NCBI RefSeq assembly: GCF_035582795.1
Contig: NC_134366.1
Span: forward strand, 3,020,828 to 3,084,827
Source of the DNA: Mycteria americana
Taxonomy: Eukaryota; Chordata; Aves; Ciconiiformes; Ciconiidae
Length of the DNA stretch: 64,000 bases
Reading direction: 5' to 3'
Program-made: the position numbers and the translations under genes
Notes under the pieces: generated by a model
The model's input: the letters and a program-made list of their open reading frames with translations, nothing else
Told to the model about the DNA's origin: nothing
The model's database searches: none
Shown here: one piece after another, positions 24,881 to 36,040 of the stretch
Layout: each line of letters begins with the position of its first letter
How positions within the stretch are numbered: position 1 is the first letter of the stretch

Positions 24881-25667
24881 AGTTCAACAAGGCCAAGGTC
24901 CAAGGCCAAGGTCCTGCACTTGGGCCACAGCAACCCCATGCAACGCTACAGGCTTGGGGAAGAGTGGCTGGAAAGCTGCCAGGCAGAAAAGGACCTGGGG
25001 GTATTGGTTGACAGCCGGCTGAATATGAGCCAGCAGTGTGCCCAGGTGGCCAAGAAAGCCAATGGCATCCTGGCTTGTATCAGGAATGGTGTGGCCAGCA
25101 GGACTAGGGCAGTGATTGTGCCCCTGTACTCGGCACTGGTGAGGCCGCATCTCGAATGCTGTGTTCACTTTTGGGCCCCCCACCACAAGAGAGACATTGA
25201 GGGGCTGGAGCGTGTCCAGAGAAGGGCAACGAAGCTGGGGAAGGGTCTGGAGCACAAGGCTGATGGGGAGCGGCTGAGGGACCTGGGGTTGTTTAGCCTG
25301 GAGAAAAGGAGGCTGAGGGGAGACCTCATCGCTCTCTACAACTGCCTGAAAGGAGGGTGTAGAGAGGTGGGGTCGGTCTCTTCTCCCAGGTAACAAGTGA
25401 TAGGACAAGAGGAAATGGCCTCAAGTTGTGCCAGGGGAGGTTTAGACTGGAGATTAGGAAATTTTACTTCACTGAAAGGGTTATCAAGCACTGGAACAGG
25501 CTGCCCAGGGAAGTGGTTGAGTCCCCATCCCTGGAGGTATTTAAAAGACGTTTGGATGAGGTGCTTAGGGACATGATGTAGTGGTGGTCTTGGTAGTGTT
25601 AGGTTTACAGTTGGACTTGATGATCTTAAAGGTCTTTTCCAACCTATACGATTCTGTGATTCTGTGG
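24881..25667 (+). mobile_element. CR1 LINE, 5'-truncated 3' end
   Basis: This is the 3' portion of a chicken-repeat-1 non-LTR retrotransposon, the dominant LINE of birds. It begins inside ORF2, runs through the 3' UTR and ends in the CR1-type terminal repeat (ATTCTGTGATTCTGTG). Landmarks are GTTCAACAAGG at the start, the CTGCACTTGGGCC block, GGCTGCCCAGGGAAGTGG and ATCTTAAAGGTCTTTTCCAACC near the end. No polyA tail or clear target duplication is seen, as is usual for CR1. A 13-bp tandem duplication (24889-24901 and 24902-24914) near the 5' end shifts the frame. The copy is moderately young, since most of ORF2 still reads through. Confidence 0.95.
24915..25581 (+). pseudogene. CR1 ORF2 C-terminus, frameshifted
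   Basis: This is the C-terminal end of the CR1 ORF2 polyprotein, downstream of the reverse-transcriptase catalytic core. Recognisable blocks in order are [42 protein letters not shown] and [12 protein letters not shown]. The frame is open to about 25390 and then breaks. A G-run at 25369-25372 is one base shorter than the usual CR1 sequence, and beyond it the coding sequence continues in another frame (blocks for [25 protein letters not shown]) to a TAG at 25579-25581. The catalytic YADD region and the endonuclease are absent. It cannot move by itself and has no expected host function. Confidence 0.88.
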
Positions 25668-26074
25668 CAGTGGAGACCTTGAAAATACCTTCTATAGCAG
25701 CCAGGCTTAAGCACTGTTGTCTTCAGTGTTAACTGTGTTCTAGATCTTTCATTCTGCTTGCAGAGGTCTATCTTTTTATTTCATTGTCTGTAAACGGGGA
25801 ATGATAGCCAATTCAGATTAATCCTTGAAACCAGGAAAACAAGGGCTGTTCTTCACAGCTTTGGTTCATTTTGAAATCAGTGGCTTTTTCAGAGGTTGAA
25901 AGGGTCTTCTGGCCAGAACACGAATGCTGCCAGATTGACGTCGTCATTTGTCACAGCATTGGGGATGAAAAGCAAAATGCCATCCCCCTTGATTCATGAA
26001 GGGCTGTCCTTCATGTCAGCTGCTAAAGAAGGTTCATTGCCCTTTCTGAAGCACTGAGCTTAAGGTGAGAGCTC
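25668..26074. other. non-coding spacer with MIR-like fragment
   Basis: This lies between two CR1 copies. At about 25775-25812 the plus strand reads like the MIR sense segment TTTCCTCATCTGTAAAATGGGGATAATA in degraded form (TTTCATTGTCTGTAAACGGG, then AATGATAG). No other feature is seen. Confidence 0.4.
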
Positions 26075-26190
26075 ATCTCACCCAACCTCTCACTAGCAGT
26101 GGGTTGTCCTCATCTCTGATGCTGCTTTGAGCAAGAGGTTGGACAAGGTGACCTGCAGTCTCCTCTGACCTGAATTTGCCTATGATACAG
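26075..26190 (+). mobile_element. old CR1 3' end fragment
   Basis: The string GCTTTGAGCAAGAGGTTGGA, then CAAGGTGACCTGCAGTCTCC, then TGACCTGAATTTGCCTATGAT follows the classic CR1 3' UTR order (GCTTTGAGCAGGGGGTTGGACTAG / GATGACCTCCAGAGGTCCC / AACCTGAATTATTCTATGAT). Divergence is higher than in the copy at 24.9 kb, so this insertion is older. The upstream limit is uncertain. Confidence 0.75.
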
Positions 26191-27380
26191 TATGGCTTTC
26201 AGGGGAAAGGATGTCTTGGAAGTGGGGAGGAAAGGGAGACCATCACCACAGGAGACTGAGCCTCACACATGCAGTGATTTGGCAGGGAGCCTGACAAACC
26301 AAGCAAGCTCCCATCAGTAATCCAGCAAAGCTTAGCTTGGTGAGACTGAACCCCAAGGGGACAAACCCCATTCCAGTTCCTGCAAGGAACAACTGTGCAT
26401 GGATGAGTCACGCCAATTGCTGCATTTGAGTCTTGCTACTGCGGCTGCTGATCCCATTGCTAACTTCATAACCTTTGTCCTGCCTCAAAACTTTCCATTT
26501 GGTGTCTGCACCACGATTCCTGACCTTTGGCTGCTGCACCAAATTTTTCTCCTACTCTATCACTCCATATCTGAGATGCAAACCTCAACCACAGCATGGT
26601 CCCCTGCTTAAAATTTATCAAGAGAACATATGGCAGACCTGCTTTTTATATTTGGCCACCAGCAATAACCTCAAAAGTTTACCACATGCTAAGACGAGAC
26701 AGCATTCATTTTCTGAAGCCATCTTTCCTGTCCTTATTTAGAGAGATATTTCACCATTGGCTTGTTGCTTTCTTGGTCAGTACTTGAGTAGTCAGGTCAT
26801 TTAGTGCCATCAGGCTCATAGGGCAAGCAGTCAAGGCTGTCAAACTTTCTTTGCACATTGTTGATCAGAGGTGCAGGATCTCTTTACAACACCAAAGGTG
26901 TTGTGAACAGTGCTGGCAAGTTTTAATTATGTACTGACCCTTAGAAACACTAGTCCCTAGGGAAGGCTAGAACTGCCCTCTTTTTATATCTGTTGACTCA
27001 TCAAGATTTAAAAAAAAAAAAAGGAAGGGGAGGGAAGGAGCGAAAAGCATTTGTGACACTTTTGCTAGGAATATCCCAGCAGAGGAAAAGGCCAAGTTCA
27101 AATTTTTTAACATATTTTCCTTTTTAAAAGATCAAAAATGCAAGGCAGCTTCTATCCAGAAGCAAAATAAGCTATCTATGGCAGCCGGTTGAAGGGGACT
27201 TACAGCAAAGATGGTCCCATAGTCTAGTTTACTAAAATAAACAGCAAAATCTGGAAAACCAGGGCAGCAGCTTCTGAGAGAGGGGATGGGTCTTTGCATG
27301 CTGATCCCTGAGAAGGAAAGGCAGATTTCCCCCCCCAGGCATAACTGAGCTTGCTTAGAGTAGAGATAGAATAGATTGAC

Positions 27381-27413
<33 letters not shown>

Positions 27414-30400
27414 CTTTGTTCATAGAAGAAATCGCAGCACTACAATCTTCTGCCAGAAATCTATGAGGCCAACATGTTCCAAGTACTGCTGAGCAAAGCC
27501 CTACAAAATAAGAAGTAGAAATGACCACAAATATGCCTGTGTTTTAAATTCTAGAGGAGTTGGCACTGCCTGGTAGTCTGCTGGTTGGAAAGGGAGCAGC
27601 CAAACCTATACAATTGCAGCGAGGCACCCTTGCGTTCTCTGCAAGGGGTGAATTTGCTGAGCAATGCCTGGCATCCAAGCCAACGCTGCAGAAAGCCATT
27701 TGCAAAAGTGATCTTCCTTTTACAAAGCGACTTGGAAAAGCTGTGCACGTCACTTCAAAGAACAAAAACCACTGCTGTGTGACTTGGGCACCCAACCAAA
27801 GCAGCTCACCCGCAGGGACTGCTGAACCCCGCATAACCAACGTCTCACTAACAAGTGCTCACTCTCAATATATTGAGACTCAAAGCTGGGGCATCAATTC
27901 AAGGAAATCATAACCCATGGAGACAGAAAGTGATGAAAGGCAGCCAATAGGTTATTCACCACAGAATGTTTTCCTAGATCTAATTTCTTCCCTTGTCTTT
28001 AAATACAAAGAGTTTGGGGAAAAAATGGGCCACTTTTCTTGGGCATTTAATTCTGAGGCTAACACCAAGCACACCAAGGAGGGCACTTCCACACAGCAGT
28101 GAGGATTGCTGGTTGGGTTGGTTTTTTTTTAGTAAGGATGCTTACATATGGAGAACAAACAGTCAGCCCCCAGCTGCAGCACGTAAGATAGACACAGGCA
28201 CCATAAACTCAGGAGAGCGATTCCCTGCTCCTTTAGTTGTCCACCCTTCCTCGGAGTCTGGATTTAGAGCTGACTCCCAAAAGGAGCATCAAAGCCCTTG
28301 ATTAGGTGTCTGTTTATATACACCGTGCCTAATTGAACATAAGGTCTTTCTCCAACTATTTTAACCCTGTAAGAAGTACCTACCACACCATTTTCTGGCT
28401 AGGGAGTGAGAAGACCCACCGATGCTTCCTGCTTCCACACTACAAAGTCTACAGTTAGTATCTTCAGTGGGTAGGCCAAATTCAGAGAAATACTCTTTCT
28501 ACGTGGGCCACCACAGAGAGAGAACATGGCAGCAGTGGTCAGGCTGAACTTAGGTTTCTATTTCCACCAGCACTGAAAGACATGAAGAAACAGCAGGTCT
28601 TTGATGAACTCCTTGAGCATTTAACATCAGTTTATGCTCATATATTTCCATGAGGGCTGGGAGTGAAACTGCAGTCTTCACCATGGGGGAAGGGTTGCAT
28701 GTGCCTTTTACTAAATTTGGGAAGTGGGCATTTTAGTCATGACTAATATTTTTTCTTCTCTCTGCTTCCTGTCTCCTAACCTCAAGAGCATCAACCTTTT
28801 TACTCACCACTCGCCTGTGGAAAGAGCTGAAAACCCATTTGTAGTAGATAACATACTTTGGATTGTTTGATACTACATTGCTGTGTTTCCAATTAGGTTT
28901 CCTTGCTTTTATCTTCTTTGTGTAATCTCCTCAGTCCCTCCCACTAATTAGAACCTTATTTGCCTTCTTCCCCCTTTCAACAGTGTTTATCCTTCGCATT
29001 GTTCCTTACATCTCTGCTTAGCAAGATTGACTTCTGTTATCTTTGTTTTTTAAATGTATGTTTAGATTTTATTGGCACAGATGCTTGTTAAAGCGATCCA
29101 ACTATTCATTACAGACCTTATGATTTTCCATTGTAAATTTTCTAGACAATCAACTCAGATCAACATTATTTTTTGTCTCATTCTACATTCTTTCAGAGAG
29201 TTATGTTTTATGAAAAGCCCAATACTTCAGATTATTACCTTTCATACATAACATTCTCTCAGAATCAGTGGATATCTGATGATATTCTGATGGCTAGACC
29301 TCCAGATGTTTTATTTTCTTTATCATACTTGGCTTATTTTCTAGGACCAAGTCCAAAACAGCCTCTAATCTCAGGGGTTGCTCAACAAATTCTGTGAGGG
29401 GCTGTGAAAAGTTATTAAGGGGGAAAAAAGTCTTTACACAACAAATAATTCTGCAAATCCTAGTGTTGTCCTTAGGTACTTAAAACACATGTTGATCAAT
29501 AATGACCTTGTAACAAGATTAATAAGGAATTGTAACATATACTTTTGGGAGGGCATGGAAACTCTCAGAATAAACTGATTTCTTGCTAACGCAAGTCAGG
29601 AAGAACTTTCCAAGGGCAGCTTTCCATAATTGTTGATTAGGAGTTTTTCGTGCTTTTTTTCTGTTGCAGATGGCACTTGGCAGTGCTCAAGATTCAGAAC
29701 AGGTTCTGGATCTGTAGTCTGAGCCAGGATAGCAGTCTCCATGTCCAGAAAACAAATAGAACAAAGATGAGAGGAACCAAATGTGTAACATGCTGCAATG
29801 CTCTCCTGCCTCTGTGGAGCTTTGCAAGGCTCAGAACCAAAGAGCACCTTTCTGGAAGGACAGACCACGGCCACCTGAGCTAAGGGGCATGCCTAGAGGT
29901 AAACAAAAGGCAAGTGAAGACCAAGAGTCCCAAATTAGAAGAAGTGAGCCAGTAAGTTTGCAATTAACAATTTTGGTTCAGTGAGTAAAGACATTAACAG
30001 ATTTAACTTACTGATAGGCAGGAGGTGTATTTTCATAATAAAATGGTCTCTGGGAAGCAGCCATTTTCAGTCCACCCTATTTTCCCTGTAGTTCCAGCCT
30101 GGTTTTGGTATCAGAGACAGATGAGAGAACTCAGAGGCTGAGATTTAAGCATTTACAGTTGTAATGTCCAGTTACATCAAGCCTTCTTTCACTAGACAAA
30201 TTAGCCAACCCTACTAATGACTGACACTATCAAAAGAACTTAGTGGTGTCATTATCCTAAGCAAACCTACATTGCTTGGCAGTGCTATCGAGGCACCATC
30301 CCATTCCCTGGAGCTAATGCTACCTATACCATGGGCTGTGAATCTCCCCAGATAGTGCTTCTCCTTCTCCTGCCCATGACAGTACCAGAAAAGGGTATCT

Positions 30401-30481
30401 GCAGCCAGTTCAGGGCTAGGAGGAAAGTCTGTGGTGGTGCTGCCTTACCAGTTGTCCAGACCCAGGTAGGAGGGAAAGAAA
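26191..30481. other. non-coding DNA, no gene recognised
   Basis: No exon is recognised. It holds a GATA/GACA microsatellite (27378-27413), a C9-type run near 27331-27338, an A-run near 27009-27021, and a slightly CpG-richer patch at about 27550-27840 in which several frames are open at once without any recognisable protein. Confidence 0.6.
27378..27413. repeat. GACA(GATA)3(GACA)5 microsatellite
   Basis: Nine tetranucleotide units of compound GATA/GACA in perfect phase. This is the motif class of Bkm-type repeats found dispersed in vertebrate genomes, often enriched on sex chromosomes. Confidence 0.95.
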
Positions 30482-30762
30482 AATGATAGGACAAAGGGTA
30501 ATGGTTTTAAACTAAAAGAGGGGAGATTCAGACTAGATATAAGGAAGAAATTTTTTACAATGAAGGCGGTGAAACACTGGCACAGGTTGCCCAGAGAGGT
30601 GGGAGATGCCCCATCCCTGGAAACCTTCAAGGTCAGGTTGGACGAGGCTCTGAGCAACCTGGTCTAGCTGAAGATGCCCCTGCTTATTGTAGGGGGGTTG
30701 GACTACATGACCTTTAAAGGTCCCTTCTAACCCAAACCGTTCTATGATTCTATGATTTTATG
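30482..30762 (+). mobile_element. CR1 LINE, short 3' end
   Basis: A roughly 280-bp CR1 3' terminus. It starts in the ORF2 tail (ATGATAGGACAAAGGGTAAT, TTGCCCAGAGAGGTGGGAGA, CCCATCCCTGGAAACCTTCA), passes a GGTTGGACGAGGCTCTGAGC block and ends in TTCTATGATTCTATGATTTT. The 3' UTR differs from the copy at 24.9 kb, so it belongs to a different CR1 subfamily. A 14-bp palindrome GACCTTTAAAGGTC sits at 30709-30722. The 213-base minus-strand frame across it is a shadow. Confidence 0.93.
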
Positions 30763-31567
30763 AAAAAGGGGTCTTATAGCTTCCCATGCCATCTCTCGCC
30801 AATGCCATCACTGTGAGATGAAAGCTTCTCTGAACAGGTCCCACACTCCAGGTGAGGTCAGAGAAAAGAGAGAGCAAAAGCGAGTTTTTCCACTCTAATT
30901 TCACCCAAGCATTGTGTTAAACTTCAGCTTTTATGAGATCTCTAGGCTAATTAAGTGAATAAGAAGTTTTGCAGCAACATGCATTGAACAGCAGAACGGC
31001 CATTTGCTATTCTGTTCAATCCATTTTACAGAAAGATTTATCAGAAGAAACAGATGAGGTTTCACTTTTCCAGTTCTTAATACAATCTTTAGATAGACTC
31101 AGTTAGGCCACTATTTTTTTTTATTTGTCTTTCCTTCTACTCTGTTTCCTTCAGTAATTGATACTTCAGTGGAAATCACAAGTTCAGTGTCCCAGGCAAA
31201 TCTCTGTTCACCTGCAAGTATATACCTTTCTCGATTCCTATAGATCTTCAGCTGAAGTCCTGAAGCATGAAGATAAGCTGAACTGCATAACTAAGCACAC
31301 AGTCTAGTCTTGTCAAGTCACTCTGAAATTCCTCTCGTCACGTTTTGTAGCCTTGATTTCTTGCAGCCGGGGTCTCCAATATCAGCAGTGCTCTTGGGAA
31401 AGGCAGTAACGGGACAAACAAGACAAAACCAATCAGATTTTTTTTGAGATTTCAAGGAATTTTTGAAACCTTTTTTTTCTGTCTTAAGGCTCCCCCCCAG
31501 TTTCATGTAAATTTCTTTGTTTTCTTTCAAATCAAGTTCAAAACTGACAGGCTGAAATTCAGAATAC

Positions 31568-31592
31568 AAAAAAAAAAAAAAAAAAAAAAAAA
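31568..31592. repeat. A25 homopolymer
   Basis: An uninterrupted run of 25 A. No retroposed sequence or target duplication is recognised beside it, so it is listed only as simple sequence. Confidence 0.95.
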
Positions 31593-32215
31593 GTAGGAAA
31601 TTTGAGGATTTTCCCACCCCACCCCACTTTCAACAGTTTCCAAACCTTTTTACTACGACAGTCTGAGAGGGCTCTTTATTTTTACAGCTGCTGCATACCT
31701 AGTTCTCCTCGCTGGAAGACGCACACGCAGCTCCAGCGATTCTAATCTTTTCATTCCAGGAAAGGAACCAGCTGTAAATCCACTGAAGCAAGATCAGGAT
31801 ACAGCACCAGGACTGTTGTTCTGGCCTCCTGCTGGTTAAGACTTCCCTTGAACTGCTCTCACACTCAGTCCTGTCGTGGGTCCAGGAGCCTCTGTTTTAA
31901 GAATCCTTTCCCACCTCCCAGTTCTGACCTCAGTAAGCCTCTAAAGGCAGTGGTATTATGATTTTCATGATCTGGTGAGACACCCCTGCAAAGCAACAGT
32001 TGAGTCAGATTTGGAGGAGCGGGGGGTGCTTGGTTTCTCCCATCCTGAAAGCACCCGAGAGAGGTGCTATGTTTGCATCCACTCCCAACTTCCAAACAAA
32101 TGGTAGGGATAAAGTTACTCCATGCACACTCCCTGTCCCTGGGTGATGCCGTAAATGAATTTGTGTGATGATAGCGCAGCTCCTTCCCTCTTTTACTCCA
32201 AGCAGGGCTGCCACT

Positions 32216-32249
32216 ATCCCTGTTGACATCATATCCCTGCTGACATCAG
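32216..32249. repeat. 17-bp tandem duplication
   Basis: Two adjacent copies, 32216-32232 and 32233-32249, differ at two positions (T/C at the eighth base and T/G at the last). It is a slippage duplication with no evident function. Confidence 0.85.
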
Positions 32250-35200
32250 ATCAGCTTTCCACTATACGGTAGGCGATAAGAACAGCAAAACTTTTGGCAC
32301 TGTTTAAAACAGATCAATATTTGCAAAGAGTGACACTTTCCCTGCAGCCGTGGAAAACTACTCAGGGAGTCACCTCATGGTGGTGAGAATGTCACCTCCA
32401 GGACGGGTCTTTCCCAAATCTTTATGGTAACCTAGTGCCGGAGTGTATACAAACACTCACAATGACTGCTTAGCAACATCTCCTGCCAACCCAGGCAGTG
32501 GCAGAGCGAACAAAAATGTGCGCCGCATGCTCCAGCTATTCCTGCAATGAAAATATATCATCAAGGAACAGTAAAATCTATGTTGGGCTGACAGGGATGA
32601 GGTGGAGCAGGACCTCCCGCCCCTCTTTCCATACCGCTAATGCAAGTCTGACTTTGTCTTCTTGGACTTGGCAAGTCTCGTTTGGGCTCTAGCGAGCCTC
32701 GTGTCCCCAGTAAAAGCTGGCACACGTGAAAGCTATATATATTTTATATCTGTTGTGTGAGGGGTTGGGGGACGACGAGGCAGTTCTGCAGTAGAAGCCA
32801 GCAGCCGTTCCTATAGCCCAAAGGTCAAGAGATCTCCAGGATTTTTCCAGACGTGTGCTGTCCCTTCTTATCCTGTCTAGATCAAGGGTGACCCAGCAAG
32901 GGGGAATGTGGCCATTTGGCACGGAAAGAGACTATTGCTCTTAGGGCCAGGGAATTAATAGTTCCTGAGACCAAAGGCCACTGTACACTCCCCATAGCAA
33001 CCTTGTGACCTTCTGCAGTTTGTCCTTCAGTACTGTTCAGTGTATGGCAGGACAGGTCACCACTGAAGGCTAGCCATGACTTAGCTCAGGCTTTCCACCT
33101 TTGGAGCATCCATCATGATTGATTTTGGTGAGTTTTGGAGGTGGGGGTGCCTATGCCAGCCATGAAAGAACAATCCAGAGGGGCCTGAGCTAACACGGGG
33201 GTGAGCTTCCATGTAATACAGCCCTTTGCTATGCAAAGGTATGCAAAGATATTGACTCCAGTCTAAAAACCTACTGGCCACTTTGTGGAGACGCTACTAA
33301 TCAACCACAATGAAAGAAATAAAGTGTCTTGTTCCAAACCCTGTTGACATTGTCACATCATTCCTAGCTTGGAGGCAACCCTGTACATTGCTGAGCCTTT
33401 CATCCTCACACCATACCTCACCATAAAAAGGTGTTTCTTTGGTTTTCTGAGAGGCCAGGCAGAAGACTTTCCTCACTAGAGGACAGCTATGGGATATGGG
33501 CATGTGTGTCAATAGGATAGTCTCCATTTGCCACCAGCTTAGCTGACAGTAGGCTGCAGGTCTGTTCTTTCCTAGACTCTCCTGAATATATTAAACTGGC
33601 TTAAAATCCAGGGCCTAGCATGTGAAACCCTGCTGAGTGGGTGTTAATGAGTCCTAGTCAAAAGTCAAAGACAAGGCACCATGCAGTTTCTTAACAAGCA
33701 TTTCATAAGCATAGAAAACCTTGAAAATCATATTTGGAAAAAACCTCAAATTTTGGGGACTTGCAATAAATTTTAAATGACTACTATTGGGTATATCCTC
33801 CAGACATCCTTCTTTCTATTGCTGTTAAATATATACCACTGATGATCCTTCAGCGGTAACTTCCCCAAATCGAGAGTGTGACTGTATGACACCCTCAGAG
33901 CTGGAGAAGAATGGCAGGATCTCAGATGTTCACCTGTTGAAAGGTGGACACCTCTGGCAGAGCCCATAATAGTATCCTTTTGTGGAACAGTTTAGCTGAA
34001 GACATTTAAATTTATTCCCAGTGCTAGCAGCATTTCAGTCTTGGGATTAATACCTGCCTTAGCTTCATGTAGATAATATGACATAAATCTATAAAAACAC
34101 AACCTGGACCACACAACACGTATTTCCTGGTCCTGCATCCACCAACTCTTTGTCCATAATTTGTATTTCCTGCTTCTGCATGTGCTGTATGTGTTTCAGT
34201 TTTACGAATGTCAGCTGAAAGTGACACCAGCTGCTCTACAAGCTTCAGAGGTAATTTCTAAGCACAGCTCATAAATACCATTTCTTACATTTGGCTACGT
34301 CTGAGCCTTTCTAGCCATGATACGCAGCCCTGCTCTCCACGTCTGCGAGAATTAAAGCTCCCCCAAACCCCTGCCCCTCCCTATGTCTTTGATCCTTTTG
34401 TCTGGACTAAAGAAATCCAAGCTGATATATAAAGCATGTGTGATACATCAGCCTGGTAGAAAGCTCCTTCGTGTATTAGCCCTCTTCTGGAGGAGTGAGA
34501 TTCTTGTGGTATGATGCACAGAGCCAAACCTGCCAGCATTCCCTGGAAAGCAGGAATAAGGGGGAAAAAATCTGAGCTCATTATTTGAGATCTGGTCATA
34601 TTATTATACATATATATCTTAATTATTAAACAAAACATCCACCCAGCTAATTTCCTCGTTGCCACCCTGGCAAAGGCACCCTGGGAACTGAGTATTGGAG
34701 TGGGGGAATATTGATCCATTGGGAGGGTAAGGGCTGGGTTTGTCCGTGCCAGTGAGCAGGAACATCTGGAGGGAAAGGAGGGTGTGTTCCCGAGCAGAGC
34801 AACAGCTGGCTGCCCTGTGCATCCACCCCAGCCACAGCTGGCACAGGCACAGCAGCACCGCTGCAGAGCTTCAGCCTCCCTGCCTCGGCACTGCTTCCAC
34901 ATGCTATTGCCCTCGCATCATATCCTCGGCCGCTCCGTGTGCTACTTGTCGCTTCGACCATCCCCACATGGCAGTGGCACAGCGCAGCCCTGGCCTCTGG
35001 CCCTGTGAAGCGTAAGGATACGGGGTGATGGGGGAGCCAGGAGTTGTATTATTTGCATCCCGGAGGCATGAGTAAGACTGTTTCCAAATACAGCAGCAAC
35101 TTGCTGTCAAGGGTTGCAGGACCATTCATACCAGAAGCAGATGATTTGTGTATACTGTCATACGACATTACTAATGCTGTTGGGTTCCCTCCCAAGTGGA

Positions 35201-35984
35201 ATACCTCCCCCTTTGAGGCAAAGCCCAGCTGGTATTTAACCGCACAAAGGATCCCTATCAACTATCCCTTCTACTAAACCTCTGACAAATCACTTTCCTC
35301 TCCCCATGCAAGTCACAACAGGCTTGTCAACCTCCTCCTCCCAACAGCATCCCAGAAACCCTTCTCCCACCAGTCAACCGCTGGTGGTCAGAGCCAGCCC
35401 ATAAAACCAGCTCCCCTGGGACGTGCAGATGACTTCTCTCTGAAAGAATCCCCATCCCACCACCATGCTGCAGAGGAGGGGGTCAGGTCTCCAACCCATG
35501 AATCAAGACCCTCCTGTACTTGCTAGAAAGCCACAGGGCTGTTTGATAATCCAAAGATTTCCTTAATTAAAACTAGAAATCAAATTCTCAAAATAGATAT
35601 GATTCTATTTTGGACTGAGTCCTGGGTTTGATTTTGATCTTCCTAGTCAAACTATCTCCTTCCCTTCCACTGGAAATCACTGGCTGGAAGCCTTTGGCAC
35701 CCAGTGGAGCAGGCCTATTATAAAAGTACTAAACAGCAGACCAATAATTCCTGAAATCTGAAGTGATGGGACAGGAATCAGTTAAATTGCTGATTTTAGT
35801 GCTCTTGCTTAACTTGCTAGATGTGTTTATCACCATGAAGTGTGGAAAGCTGGTGTACTGCTGAGGTGCTAAAGCACTTCGTGCCCTCTGAAACACCATG
35901 CAAGTTGCTAAGGACAATAAAGCAAAGGTCTTTAAAGCCATGGACAGTATTACAAAACAAGGATGACAGCACATGCCTTTTTTT

Positions 35985-36040
35985 TTCATGTTGGGGAAAC
36001 TGAGGCAAGACAACTGACTTATCAGAAGGGTGTGGTGCCA
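35985..36040 (-). mobile_element. MIR-like SINE relic (weak)
   Basis: The plus strand holds TTGGGGAAACTGAGGCAAGAC followed by AACTGACTTATC and GTGTGGTGCC. The first block is nearly identical to the antisense MIR landmark GGGGAAACTGAGGCACAGAG, and the rest follows the order of the TTAAGTGACTTGCCC segment. The match is good but short. Confidence 0.45.

Noticed and set aside
24884..25408. 174-codon minus-strand frame
   Set aside because: It is antisense to the CR1 ORF2 remnant, which accounts for the sequence fully.
27378..27413. Possible CRISPR-like or satellite array
   Set aside because: It is a plain tetranucleotide microsatellite with no spacers, and the genome is vertebrate.
31560..31600. 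A25 run as the tail of a processed pseudogene or SINE
   Set aside because: No recognisable retroposed body and no target duplication were found on either side.
34381..34902. 173-codon minus-strand frame
   Set aside because: Several frames are open together in a GC-richer patch; composition is Cys/Ala/Gly-rich without a motif, and no splice or promoter context supports it.
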